Origin: Rotaria macrura
Lineage: Eukaryota > Rotifera > Eurotatoria > Philodinida > Philodinidae
Direction of reading: 5' to 3'
Assembly (NCBI GenBank): GCA_900239685.1
Contig: OENT01000661.1
Coordinates: forward strand, 23,665 to 87,664
DNA length: 64,000 bases
The translations under genes were made by a program, and so were the position numbers. The notes under the pieces are model-generated. The model had not been told where the DNA came from. It saw only the letters and a program-made list of their open reading frames with translations, and did not search any database. Positions 12,930 through 24,195 of this stretch are shown here, piece by piece; the first letter of the stretch is position 1, and every line of letters begins with the position of its first letter.

Positions 12930-12959
12930 ACTGCTCAATGAATTTATTGCGAAAAGCGA

Positions 12960-13095
12960 ACGGTATTTTAAAACCAGGGTGTAGGTGTGGGGTGTGTGTG
13001 TGTGTGTGGAGGTGAGGATGTGGGGGTGAGTGTCAGCAAGTGTTCGCGTCTCTATTGAGAAAGGACCAACTGCTCATACACACACACACCCTCCT
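12960..13095. repeat. G/T-rich simple repeat resembling telomere sequence
   Basis: A run of GTGTGGG-like and (GT)n units starts about 30 bases after the transglutaminase stop codon and is followed by an ACACACACACACCC stretch near 13078-13090, so the two sides are partly complementary. It also forms the last codons of the minus-strand frame ending at 13074. Confidence 0.7.
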
Positions 13096-13662
13096 ATTTC
13101 ATCACCATATAGTTGTACTATCAAACTGTCGTCATCTATTCTAGAGCAATAGTAGCCATCACGAAATGCAAACATCAAATCATCGTCCTTAGTTGTAGCT
13201 TCTTGTTGAGCTTTCATATTATCGAGAATTTGATCAATTGTATGTTCTGTACGTAGCATAGATGTGAATGTCATATTAATAGGAATGCAATAAGCACATT
13301 GTAAAACCTTACCAGGAGCTGATACAATTACTTCCACCGGTGGACTATACTTGAAATGTTGTTGACAATAATTTAAGAATTGATATTCATTTCGAGTAAC
13401 CATTTCAACTGCATGCCATGTTTCTTTCATACTGTTTCTAACCATTTTTAATTCAATAAAATCATTGTTCAGTTCACATGTTGCATGTGATGATGACATA
13501 TAGGTTACATCATCAGGATCTTTCCTTTTGTCCTTCTAGTCTAATAGAAGCTGTAAATGGTTCATCAATGTTACAATATAATTGTAACATAGAACTGATG
13601 GCATTTTTTGGAAGATTAAACTCTTCTCCTAATTATAAAATAAAAAAGCAAATGATTTTTGA

Positions 13663-14739
13663 ATAGAGTCATAGTCCCTAATAACGACACGAGAATTTTC
13701 ACTTCTCTTGTTTATCGTGGTACGCCTCTATTATACATCCGATCGAAAATATTTTTTATATGCAAGATCCTTAGAGTCTGCTCTTTCAAATGGTATGATC
13801 ACGGACTTTCTTCATCGCGTAATAGTGGAGAAATCAGCGGTCTACGATCAGAGACCTCAAGTGTCGTTATTAGGAGCAGTTTCCCTAATAACGACAGTCA
13901 GCCATTTTTCGTCCCTAATAACGACACTCTAACAAAATTCAAGGGAAAACATATTTCTTTGAAAAAAAACGTTTTTTCATGCTTCCTGTTGGAAATCAAG
14001 CAAAGGTGTCACTGGCACTTTTGTAGAGCATTTCAAGCTCTACTTAACTCCAAAGGTTCATTAAAAACAAATGTTGATTAAACGAGATAGATAAATTGAA
14101 TTGAAGACACCCGACATCGATGGAAAACAATGTGCCCCTAATAACGACACCCAGCAATTTTTTGTCCCTAATAACGACATCAAGCAATTTTTTGTCCCTA
14201 ATAACGACACAAAGCTATTTTTGTGCCTAAGAAAAATACTAAGCTAATTTTTATCCCTAATAACGACGCGCCATTATAAAATTATCATAGANNNNNNNNN
14301 NNNNNNNNNNNNNNNNNNNNNNNNNNNNNNNNNNNNNNNNNNNNNNNNNNNNNNNNNNNNNNNNNNNNNNNNNNNNNNNNNNNNNNNNNNNNNNNNNNNN
14401 NNNNNNNNNNNNNNNNNNNNNNNNNNNNNNNNNNNNNNNNNNNNNNNNNNNNNNNNNNNNNNNNNNNNNNNNNNNNNNNNTGGAAAACAATGTGTCCCTA
14501 ATAACGACACCCACCAAATTTTTTGTCCCTAATAACGACACTTGAGGTCTCTGATCGTAGACCGCTGATTTCTCCACTATTACGCGATGAAGAAAGTCCG
14601 TGATCATACCATTTGAAAGAGCAGACTCTAAGGATCTTGCATATAAAAAATATTTTCGATCGGATGTATAATAGAGGCGTACCACGATAAACAAGAGAAG
14701 TGAAAATTCTCGTGTCGTTATTAGGGACTATGACTCTAT
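13663..14739. mobile_element. foldback element with ~200 bp identical arms and 17-bp repeat array
   Basis: The left arm (13663 to about 13877) and right arm (about 14525-14739) are reverse complements with no difference I could find across the bulk of each arm. A 17-bp motif, GTCCCTAATAACGACAC, is repeated through the element: 13674, 13861 (inverse), 13881, 13911, 14134, 14164, 14194, 14253, 14494, 14525 and 14712 (inverse), plus a decayed copy near 14222. Copies at 14134-14253 are about 30 bp apart. The centre includes a 189-N assembly gap (14292-14480) flanked by a repeated TGGAAAACAATGTG, so the array is probably longer than shown. No transposase is present. It sits inside the zinc-finger gene's intron, about 20 bases from the donor site. 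Confidence 0.9.
14292..14480. other. assembly gap (189 N) inside a repeat array
   Basis: The N run lies between two copies of the same TGGAAAACAATGTG-CCCTAATAACGACAC unit (14121 and 14481), which is what a collapsed tandem array looks like. The true length is unknown. Confidence 0.95.
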
Positions 14740-15359
14740 CTTATGTAGATGTGAGATTACTTGATTCAGTAAAAGATGATTTGAATGAATTACATGGATC
14801 AATATTTCTTTCTTTTGACTTATCATTGGATATATCAACTTCATTAATGTCGTCTGACGAATGACCTTCATCATCACCGTAAGTCGAATTAGTTACCATA
14901 TTATCATTCATAAGACTTAAGCCAGCACTTGGATTCATATCCAACTGTTTGTTATTATTCATGGCGAGTAAACCAATATTGTTTTCTGTTAAATGCAGTT
15001 GATCTGAGTGATGACGATACACATGTGACTTACAAGCAGTATAGGTCCGGTAGGGGACACCGCATGTTGAATGTAAGTCACAAGTCATGTGAAATCTTCG
15101 TTTTTTTTGTGAAATATAGTAATGTGATTGAAAAATTTAGCGAAAGTTAGAAACTCTCGATTGTTTAAGCAATGAGAACAAGCAAACGAAGACACAATGA
15201 TTCAAACGCGAGAATAAGAAGATTATATATTAATAGAAACTACAGAAGAAATGAAATTATTAGATTGACTTTCTAGATATATATACAGTTCGTCACTGCT
15301 TATCAAGAACAATGGTATAGATATCAATGACAATTTCCGGCAACAACAACAACAAGATT

Positions 15360-17645
15360 CCCCTGAAAAACGCCGAAAGTCAAAATGTCGAAATAAAAAT
15401 ATCGAAGTGTAAAAATGCCGAAAATAAAAATATCGAAATGTAAAAATGTCGAAAATAAAAAAATCGAAAGACGAAAATGTCGAAAATAAAAATATCGAAA
15501 TGTAAAAATGTCGAATTATAGAAATGTCGAAAATAAAAATATAGAAGTGTAAAAATGTCGAAAATAAAAAAATCGAAAGACGAAAATGTCGAAAATAAAA
15601 ATATCGAAATATAAAAATGTCGAATAAAAAATTTCTACTTTTAAAGATTACGTAAATGAGACGTCGGACGAAAATATATATTAAACCCAAAGAAAGATGG
15701 CACTAATGACCGATAGGTCCAATGCGACACTTCTATCTATTGTAAGTTGCAGCATACGTTACTGGTCAATAGAGTGGACAATGTTTTAATCTACGCATAG
15801 ATAAAAAAAGCAAAAACAAAGGCGTTATCTTTGTATAGACACAATTGAATATATCATCATTAAGTAAAGCTGATAGTAGTCTACGATGAATGCAACAACC
15901 GAGTCATCCGATAAAGAAAATATTAAAATATCTTTCGTAAAATCAAATAAAGGTCAATCGTTACTGTTGTTGAACGACTATTTATACAAATGCAATAAAA
16001 AGACAAACACAAAAAAGTATTGGCAATGTATTAGTAATGGATGTTCAGTGTATTTGCATACAGACACGAATGACAAGTACTTGGGTCGGGATGTACCTGA
16101 ACATGATCATGAATCCAATCCTGAATTGGTTGAAGTCAGACAAGTTCGACAAAAAATAAAAGAACGTGCTCTTCAAGAAATAATACCAATTTCAATAATC
16201 TATGAACAAGAAACTTCTAAAGCCTCTATCACTTCTACCACTTTGGCTATATTACCAACNGTTGTTGCCAAATTGTTGTTCATTCGATATTCCAGATGAC
16301 TATAAACATGCCATTGATGGAAATCGATTTTTGTTAGCTGATGAATTACTCGCACGCCGTGAACGCCTATTGATATTTGCCAGTGATCATCAACTTGATT
16401 TATTATTTCAATCTCACGTCATTTACATGGATGGAACCTTCTCTAAAAGTCCACCACACTTTATGCAAATATATATTATCCATGCGATTCTTTTTGACAT
16501 ATGTAAGTTAGATTAATTACTATTTAAAAAAGTATATTTTATATACTTAAGGTGTACCATGTGTATTTTGTTTGCTCGTAAATAAAAAAGCCATTACATA
16601 TAGGCATATGTTTCTTGAACTTAAAGAGAAAGCAAAGGAACGTGGTAAAGTTTTCTCACCAATAACAATCATGAGTGATTTTGAATCAGGTGTTATACCA
16701 GTTTTAAAATCAGAAGTGAGTCGTATATCTAATACGAGTGAATCATATAAATTTCAACTTAATAATTTTTAGTTTCCTTCATCAAAGCACTATGGATGCT
16801 TTTTCCATTTTTGTCAAGCAGTTTATCGTCAAATACAACATTTAGGAAAACAAAAGGATTATTCAAGTAATGAATCCTTTAGATTATTATGTAGGAAACT
16901 CATGGCATTAGCATTAATGCCATATGAGCAAGTAATCAATAGTTTTAGTGAAATTCAAGCTGATGCTGATCTATTGCCTGATCGTCCTATGGAAGAATTA
17001 TTATTATATTTTGAAAACAATTGGTTAAATTTAATTGATTTATGGAATGTCTCTGCGAGTGATTCAAGAACAAATAACGTGTGCGAAGGTGAGATGACGC
17101 ATACAGTTTCAAATATATCTTTTTTTTAAAGGTTATCACAACAGAATGAACAGTCGCATATATAAAAACCACCCTAATATCTGGATTTTTATCAAATTCA
17201 TGCAAAATAAAGAACGGAGGGTCCGCTGTATTACAAGCCAATGGGCAGCTGGCGCCACAAGAAAAAAAAATATCCGTACATCGGTTATTCAACACCGTAT
17301 AAATACGCTTTTTAATCGATACGATAAAAGTCTTATTAGTGCATCGGATCTTCTTACTGGTTTATCACATGTTGTTGCAAGAAAAGTTAAATAAAAACTT
17401 ATTCATTTAATATGAACTGATTTGCTTATGTTTTATTTGAAAATTTCATTTTTATCTAAGATATGATTTTATTGCTTTAAGTACTAAAATAAATTCTTAA
17501 AATAGCAAAACGACAATATCTTTTCTTCCGTTAGCTTCATACATCTTTCGACATTTTTATTTTCCATATTTTCATTTTCGAATTTTTTTCCTTTCGACAT
17601 TTTTCCTTTCGACGTTTTTATTTTCGACCAAATTCAGGTTAACCA
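15360..17645 (+). mobile_element. MULE-type DNA transposon with apparently intact transposase
   Basis: A FLYWCH/MULE transposase gene is bracketed by mirror-image arrays of a roughly 10-20 bp unit: (A)TGTCGAAAATAAAAAT-type repeats at about 15370-15640 and their complement (TTTCGACATTTTTATTTTC-type) at about 17540-17630. The outer boundaries look like CCCCTGAAAAACGCCGAAAG on the left and the complement of CCTGAATTTGGTCGAAAAT on the right. Both sides are flanked by CAACAACAACA, compatible with a target duplication but weak because it is low complexity. The arrays are likely transposase-binding subterminal repeats. Confidence 0.8.
15886..17394 (+). CDS. FLYWCH-domain MULE transposase, four exons
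   Basis: Exons are 15886-16502, 16552-16715, 16773-17088 and 17132-17394, with GT..AG introns of 49, 57 and 43 nt. If the single N at 16260 is dropped, the exons sum to 1359 nt, an unbroken 452-residue protein. Residues 1-85 form a FLYWCH zinc-finger-like DNA-binding domain (CNKK..KYWQC..NGC..H...HDH). The MULE catalytic domain follows, with Asp182 in MDGTF, Asp248 in MSDFE and the conserved GC-x3-H motif (Cys269, His272). The C-terminal NNVCEGYH stretch spans intron 3. The stop codon TAA sits inside an AAATAAAA polyadenylation-like signal. It would catalyse excision and insertion of its own element and of relatives sharing the end repeats. The intact frame suggests recent activity. Without its N the frame is continuous, so I treat N as an assembly artefact. 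Confidence 0.85.
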
Positions 17646-18860
17646 ACAACAACAGCAAAAGCACGATTTACTTTCCTTTACTTTTATTCTCTCTCCTATT
17701 CCACCACGCCCGTCTACTGTGTAACAATGAAACCAGTAAAAGAAAATAGCAAAACACTAAATTTAAGAATGCTATGCAATTATAGCTTCATCACGTATGT
17801 TTTTCAGATTTGCACAACAATCTATATTTATATATATAAGAGTATCAGTTTTCGATACTGAATTCAAATGATGAAGTATTCACATTTAAAAAAACGAAAA
17901 AAATAAAATATCTAACCTTGAAATTGAGATATAATAGATTCATAGTTATTAGGGCTAGATGTTCTTCCTTCTTTTTATTCTTCCGATCAAATCTAATCGT
18001 ACTAATACAATCAAAACAACAACGAGAGAGAAAAACAAAACAACAAACATTTTCACACATCTCTCTCTCTTCTCTCTGGAAGACAACATATATATATATA
18101 AGGATATCGATAGATGTTGTGAATGACTAGATGAAAGAAACGAATGAAACGAAAATACTTGGTGTGCGGGCAGGGCCATAAGAATAGGGAATAAATGATT
18201 TACACCATTCAATTACTTCATCACAAGACCAATTCATTTTTTACTTGTAAAAATTTCGAGAAAAAAACGGTAAAAAATAGTATCAAGACATCAAAGAATA
18301 TGTAACCACGAAGTACGTCGAACACAGCCATATGTATATCTAGAAAATTCCAGTCAAGTTTAACATATGAAATAATCGAAAATAAAATCATTTGCTGCTT
18401 CACTTATGTGAATTTCAGTTGCACAATAGTCTATTTAATCAAACAAATATCGAATAGATGGTATTATCAACCATGAAAATGTACATCATACTGTCTTAGA
18501 TATGCATTATATTTAATAAAAGTGGTTTCAGATGAACTAATCATTTACCAAGTGTACCTATGGATATTGATCTCTTCTTTAATTTAGAACGAAGGAATGA
18601 TTTAAACACGAAAACTGACTATTGTAATACGCAAAGTAATGATTACTTTCACAATAACCGAATGACAATGGACGTCTCAAAAGATAAGAAAAATTATTGA
18701 CTAAAATAAAATGAAACTGCTAACCCAAAGTGAGAACCTAATGTCTCGTCCAAAACAGGGATATCTAATGAACATGAGACTAAAAGACACACACTTTTTA
18801 TTAACGAATGTAAAAGGAAAAATTGCTGAACAATCAGTAACACAATCCTCAATGTGAAAA
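17646..18860. other. intergenic, simple-sequence patches only
   Basis: A pyrimidine-rich tract (CTCTCTCTCTTCTCTCT) at 18060-18078 is followed by a short TA repeat. No gene, transposase motif or terminal repeat is visible. Confidence 0.5.
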
Positions 18861-18929
18861 ATTCAATTCTATTTGTGCAAAGGTATGTTACAAAAAATTA
18901 TTTTCAAGAAAGACAAAAATGTTACCTCA

Positions 18930-19175
18930 CCATAGAATATGAATTGTTTTTCCTGAAAGGTTAGAAGAATATACCCTTTTCGTGAAAGGGCAGAATAATA
19001 AACCCCTTTCATTAAAGAGTAGAACAATAAACCCTTTTTAACTACCCATAAATACTTTTTATTTCCAAAAACCCTTCGTTTCATAAACCCTTTGGTTAAA
19101 AGACCATTTAATGGTTTAGGAAAGTTTTCCTCGTGTACTAGGGTTTAGCATTTCTTCGTTTTTTTACGGTGTACA
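18930..19175. repeat. diverged AAACCCT-rich miniature element
   Basis: TAAACCC and AAAGGGT units recur every 25-40 bases, and the right side ends in AGGGTTTAGCATTTC...TTTTTTTACGGTGTAC, the same plan as the palindromic element at 54.4 kb (AAACCCT units with a CACTGTAAAAAAA-type tip). The left tip is not clear. It is probably an older member of that MITE family. Confidence 0.5.
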
Positions 19176-20060
19176 ATCGAAATGATTTTATTTTTATTCT
19201 TGTATAATATTGTCTACGAAGAAAAAGGTTTATGGACATAAATAAAGCTAGATTTGAAATAATTGACATGGATTTCTTTTAGATTATATCAAGTTTTGAA
19301 AAAACAAAGAGATACAGATGGATCAAATTAAGCGGAAATTGAATTGTAATGATTCACAAAAGCACAAAAAAATAACACAATTATGAAGTAAATTAGTTTC
19401 TTTTGTTTATATTGGAAAACATTGGTATTTGAATTTTATTATGTCCTAGGGATATGGCGAAGAGGAAAAATACGGGGTGGTGCAAAACAATTTTTTTCAA
19501 AACTTCAGGGTGTTTTCAGGAAATGTTTGGGCGTAAGGGAATGGCCTCACAAAATTTTTAAAAGTTGGGATGGTGCCGCATCACCGTGCACCCCGTGGTC
19601 GCCACATCCCTGTATCTATTATCATTATCAATTATTGTTTTTTTTGTTATTTATTTACAGGCTTTTATGCATATAAGACGTACAGGTTATCATTTAGTTG
19701 CATTATCATCATAAAAAATGTCTTCTTTTCATCGAGAAGCAGCGATATTTTTTAGACATTAAATGTGTTACGGCTCTGTCGGTCTGAGTCAAAGAAAAAA
19801 CACAATGTGCTGTGTATCCAATCCAAGTAAAAGATATTCATGTTTCGTCTCTCGAGGAATGACTCCAAAGATAGCACTTATCATTTGTTGTCAAAAGACC
19901 AATGTTACTCCTATATGAGTATTGTTTTATATGTTATAAGCGGTCTCCCTTCATTGTTTGTTAACTATGCACAACGTCAAAAATGTAACAGATTTAAACT
20001 CGGTTTCCACGTCAGTCTTTTCCCAACAATTGAATGTGTTTTCTCAAACATGTTTCATGA
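19176..20060. other. intergenic, no gene seen
   Basis: A somewhat GC-richer patch at about 19465-19610 (including GTGCACCCCGTGGTCGCCAC) stands out from the AT-rich surroundings, but no frame in it has recognisable homology. Confidence 0.4.
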
Positions 20061-20075
20061 AAACTTTTCTAGATA

Positions 20076-20504
20076 ATGAACAAGTATACGATCGTCTTTC
20101 TCAGTTTCGACGCTCTTTTCATCTTCGCTACAGTGCGTGGTTCAATCTGTCCCCAGGTATTTACGTTTCCTAAATGGATGATAGGCTATTTTCATACGCA
20201 ATTTGCAGATGGTACGTCAGCCAACGTGACTTTTGGACTCTGGTATGCAAATATAACACTTTCAAATGGTAAAACTGGTAACCAAACCATGACAAAGCCT
20301 CTGAATAAAAGTGACCATTTCTTCATTTTTCATGACTGTATTCATATTCAGGACACAGAACCTCAACAACGTTGCTCACTTGTAGTACCTAATTGTAATG
20401 GCTATACACAGTACATGCACAAAGCGCCAGAAATCGTTTCGATATGTCCCGAATCAACCTCATCTCCTGATGTCGAAGCAGAAATCATCCAAAGAATCGG
20501 CTAG
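20076..20504 (+). CDS. small secreted glycoprotein, function unknown
   Basis: The frame encodes 142 residues from an ATG to TAG. Residues 1-22 form a typical signal peptide (charged start, hydrophobic FLSFDALFIFATV core, small residues before a likely cut near VRG/SICP). The mature part has five cysteines and four N-glycosylation sequons (NVT, NIT, NQT, NKS), consistent with export through the secretory pathway. A GGAAATAAAAT polyadenylation-like signal lies about 130 bases downstream. I recognise no domain. Single-exon structure and a clean secretory layout argue for a real gene; there is no homology evidence, and a longer multi-exon gene remains possible. Confidence 0.55.
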   Translation: MNKYTIVFLSFDALFIFATVRGSICPQVFTFPKWMIGYFHTQFADGTSANVTFGLWYANITLSNGKTGNQTMTKPLNKSDHFFIFHDCIHIQDTEPQQRCSLVVPNCNGYTQYMHKAPEIVSICPESTSSPDVEAEIIQRIG

Positions 20505-20639
20505 ATTGATCTATCCACATTTTTCCAATCAACTTTCCTAGCTCGTACTTTTGAAAAACTCATTAGTTTTCATTTTTTACAAATGATTCGCAGAAATTTC
20601 TTTAAAAACCTTTGATTGCTTTAATTCTTGGAAATAAAA

Positions 20640-21300
20640 TATCCAACATTGATACTATATTTCTGCATTTAAATTCATTAGTCTGTCAGTGAGAATGATC
20701 ACTAAACACGAGTATGGGCAACATTTTTCACTCACAGTATCTCTGACGAATACTAGTGTCATAGATATTTTTCACCTCAATATTTGTCTGTTAAAGCATA
20801 GTTTGCTTATGACAATTTAACAATAAGGCTCTTAATGACTTTTTTCATACATTTAAATGACCCGTTTGCTACCAGCAAGCGATTACGAATCAAAGAAATC
20901 TCGTGATCTTATCACAAAGAGGAAAATATAATCTAGATAAAAAATTGTGACATTGATGCTGATACGTTAAAGAAATTGAAGGACACACACAACTACATGG
21001 CGAAAGGAATCAGTCGTTACGGCGGATAACTATCGCCGATACAAGAATAAAAATGAGCGTGAATGTAAGGCGAATATCTCAAGAGCGGTAATGGCTAGTG
21101 GCTTGCAGTTTTCACTAATCAAAAACGACTGAGTCGGGATCCATTTTTATACAATTAGATTCGGGGTGAAATCATTGCCTAACCAATCAGTTTTCAGAAT
21201 CTTTCCAAAACACACATAATAATAATATATAGTCTCAGCGAACTTTTGACTTTGACACATACGTCAGGTAGAGACTTCACATCTAACAAAAGCAAGCTTC
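20640..21300. other. intergenic, no gene seen
   Basis: AT-rich sequence without long open frames, inverted repeats or motifs that I can support. Confidence 0.4.
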
Positions 21301-22715
21301 TACTGGATGTGTGGGTATTCTAACTCAATCTAATAACTGCCCCACACCCACCCTTCACTGGATTCTCCCACGTGGATAGAAAGAGGAACTATCTAATCAC
21401 TGATGAAATCTTGCGAAAATCGTGTAAAATGAAATCATTCAATCAATTTGAACAGACGCTGTAAATAAAATATCTGCCATTTTGAATCACAAAAAACAAT
21501 CTTACTTCTAGCAGCTGTAATACTTCATTAGAAGACCACTCTGCCGCTCACTCAATCAATTCTGACATTATTCAACCATGAGTCTACCAGTTCAGGTAAT
21601 CACAGTTTTGTCTTGCAAAGATTCAAATCTGATTAGCTGGTGGCTTGGTATTGATGATCGAAGAGTAGAATAACTTAGGATTTAGTTTCTCTAAGATAGC
21701 TGCCGTATTGTGTTGGGATATTTTACGTCATCACTTATCAAGATGCCTCGTTAAAAATTTCATGTGATCCTTGCTGTTACGGTAAGTTACGGTCACGTCG
21801 GGAACAGTTCGTAGTGATTTTAGTCGCATGCATGAAATTTCTGATTGTATTCAATTAACTCAATTGATTTTATGTCTATACCTATGACTGGAAAAATGAT
21901 GCTCATCAGAAAAGTCACATTTACCCCTGGTCTATAGAAACATGTCTAATAATAACAGCCGTTTTGTGTCCCGTTCAGTGACGTTTTCTTTAGTAACTGA
22001 AAATCAATCAAAACTACATAATCGATTAAAAAGTAATTTTAGTACGGCGAACAACTCAATTCCAACATACTGTTATATTCTAGGCAACTAACTAACTCGA
22101 GGGTTTGACACACCTATAGCAGTCTCTGTGTGTGAGAAAAGATCAACGATTTCCCCAACAACACCTTAGTGAAATAGCTACTACCACCATAGTCCAATAA
22201 AAATACATTTTCCTCTGTGGTTGCTTCGTCTTCCTTTGCTAAAGAAATAAGTTGTTGATATTACTCATAGAGCAAATCACTCGGCGAACTGCGTTGTCTC
22301 CATCACGTACCAAGATCCACTGTAGAAGAGAAATTCTGTGTGTCGTCAGTATAATCAAGTCTACGATATCGGCTGCATGCTTCTAACTATGAGATTCTCA
22401 TGGTGTGTGATGACTGCGAGCTCTATTGATATGTTCCATTGGCGAGCAGTAGGATGGAAACTAAAAAAGAAAATGTCAGCTACGAGAGGTGAAAAGAAAG
22501 AAAAATAAGAAAAATAAGCGTATAAAGGCATTTTGGCCTTCTTGTGATTCACTTTCACATAAAAGTTAGTCGATCAAAGAAAAGATCTTATATTTGATGA
22601 AAGAAAAAATGTGTATCCACTTTTCTTTTCCTTTGCAATTCTGTCTCATTCTGTTCTCTCCGGTTTCTATACTGTGTTTCATTTGCAACATGAAAGTAAG
22701 AGCAGTAGAAAGCAA

Positions 22716-23188
22716 ATGACTGCACCCACAATATCAGACAAATGTCTGTGTGGTCCAATATCTGTCTCTGTTCCACAAGTTGCGTTCAATAAAGCCGAGA
22801 ATGTAGGGGTATGTTATTGTAAAAATTGTCGTCAAAGTGGTGGCTGTCTAGCATTGTGCAATTTTCATCTATCAGTAGGCGATTTTAAATAAGAGGCCAA
22901 CGAAAACTGTATCAAGATCCAAACACAGACAGTGGCACAACAGTAGAACTGGCATTCTGCAATAGTTGTAGTTCACCTGTCTAAGGTAAAAATCCGAAAT
23001 TTATCGGTCTAATAGCAGTGAGATTCGGTCTGTTCGATCAATTACCAAAACCTGACATGGCAGTCGACTGTAAAAATCGTCCAAATTGGAATAAAATAAG
23101 AATGGATAGTGTAAAAGAACATGAAGCTATGCCAGAATTCACAGAGGATTTGAAAAAATGGTTTTACGAAAAGAATGTATCCATTTAG
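22716..23188 (+). pseudogene. GFA-domain protein (CENP-V/Gfa-like), inactivated copy A
   Basis: The stretch reads as a glutathione-dependent formaldehyde-activating-enzyme (GFA, zinc-binding) domain of about 150 residues. The N-terminal KCLCG motif, CYCKNCR, then YQDPNTDSGT, FCNSCSSPV, and the C-terminal RPNWNKIRMDS and MPEFTEDLKKW blocks follow the family order. It is broken twice: a stop and frameshift after LSVGDFK, and an in-frame TAA directly after CSSPV. Family members bind zinc through these Cys pairs; functions in animals are poorly defined. Copy A keeps both cysteines of the first CxC, unlike copy B. Both lesions are shared with copy B. Confidence 0.8.
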
Positions 23189-23494
23189 TGTATAATTTAC
23201 TAGTTTTATTTAGAAGTTTTAAAACGCATCTTTTCTGTGCATTTGTAAACAAAAATTATAAACGTCGGTTCTTAGCTGTAGCTTTCATTATTACTTACTC
23301 GATTCCTTATTCGTGTGATATTATTCGTTTCAAAAATCCAAACACAATAAAATAAATCACAGTTCTACATAAATATTCCCTAGCAATATTATTCATCAAG
23401 TATGACTAATGATGTCATCTCGACTTTTATTGGATTATGCTACGATGAAATTCATCAGTCTCTTATAGGTCGATTTTAATTTAAGAAACATCCT

Positions 23495-23575
23495 CAATTG
23501 GGATGAGGGTGTGGGTGTGGGTGTATGCATTCACGTGAAATTTACATCCACACACTCATACATAGATCCTACATA
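23495..23575. repeat. telomere-like hairpin
   Basis: GAGGGTGTGGGTGTGGGTGTA is followed about 25 bases later by TTTACATCCACACACTC, giving a short imperfect inverted repeat of GTGTGGG units. It marks the right edge of duplication copy A. Confidence 0.6.
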
Positions 23576-24195
23576 AAAGCTGATGAAATCTGGATTGAAT
23601 CTCTCATGAGAACCCTAAAAAATTTTGGAAAAAGTCTTGTTTAACAATGAACCATTCTGAAAGTAGGAGATTCGAGAATTCGAAAAAAGATCCTTGTTAG
23701 CATTCTCAAGAAATCAATAGTGAGCATTGTTAAAATCAGGAATTGAATGATTTATAAATGATTACGTTTTGTATCATGATGTGCTTCTGTTTACAATTCT
23801 TTGATTCATCCTCTTTTCTTGATTTGCCCCTAGGGATTGTAGAGACGGTGTACGTGGTTAAGTTTTTCTTCACTCTTTTTCTCTTCTTCTGTGTGAAGTC
23901 TGTCCTTTTATTGTGTTTCTTTTGCATAATGATTTTTTTCTGTAGACAATATCCTTATATTGACAAAGACCTCTAAAAGTAATCTGCATGTGTCGTAAAA
24001 TAGAGTTCCTTGTGCCGTATCTTACAAGCTCAGAAATGCGATCCCACAGTATCTTCTTTCACCATAGATTCAAATTGATCTGTTCCTTAAGTGTGAAGTA
24101 TCTATTCTATGAACCACCATTAAGAAATGGCAATTTACTTTATTTTATCATATCAACTCAATAAATTCTTCTATTCATTATCGTTTTCATCAGGT

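Larger units (their letters stand above)
13074..15088 (-). pseudogene. C2H2 zinc-finger protein gene, two exons, frameshifted
   Basis: Exon 1 (15088-14761) starts with ATG and encodes a C2H2-like finger ending in KSHVYRHH, then an acidic Asn/Ser/Asp-rich linker. A GTAAT donor at 14760 and a TTTATAATTAG acceptor at 13629 would join it in frame to exon 2, which begins EEFNLPKNAISSMLQLY. About 110 bases into exon 2, near 13520-13535, the frame shifts by one. The downstream frame then runs open (the 141-codon frame from 13499) until it ends in the GT repeat at 13074. The finger suggests nucleic-acid binding; exon 2 resembles no domain I can name with confidence. The frameshift and simple-repeat terminus suggest a pseudogene or truncated copy, though a sequencing error could explain the shift. 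The intron holds a foldback element. Confidence 0.55.
21308..23580. repeat. segmental duplication, copy A
   Basis: This stretch is repeated in the same orientation at about 36660-40090. The match begins at the CCCACACCCACCCTTCACTG block and ends at the GGGTGTGGGTGT tract, with frequent single-base differences and small indels. Copy A lacks a segment of about 1.19 kb present in copy B. It contains a broken GFA-domain gene and a minus-strand frame remnant around 22125-22330. Telomere-like G/T tracts mark both ends. Confidence 0.9.

Noticed and set aside
14257..14694. 145-codon frame on the minus strand
   Set aside because: It runs through the N gap and repeats the peptide of the other arm; it is the foldback element's inverted arm.
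13674..14728. CRISPR-like reading of the 17-bp repeat array
   Set aside because: Spacers are themselves similar (CAGCAATTTTTT-type), orientation varies, and the array lies within inverted arms in a eukaryotic intron.
15223..15690. 155-codon minus-strand frame rich in Phe/Ile/Tyr
   Set aside because: It is a translation of the TCGAAAATAAAAAT array of the MULE end, not a gene.
23758..23976. Very hydrophobic 72-codon frame
   Set aside because: Composition follows a T-rich tract (TTTTTCTTC); no homology or gene context.
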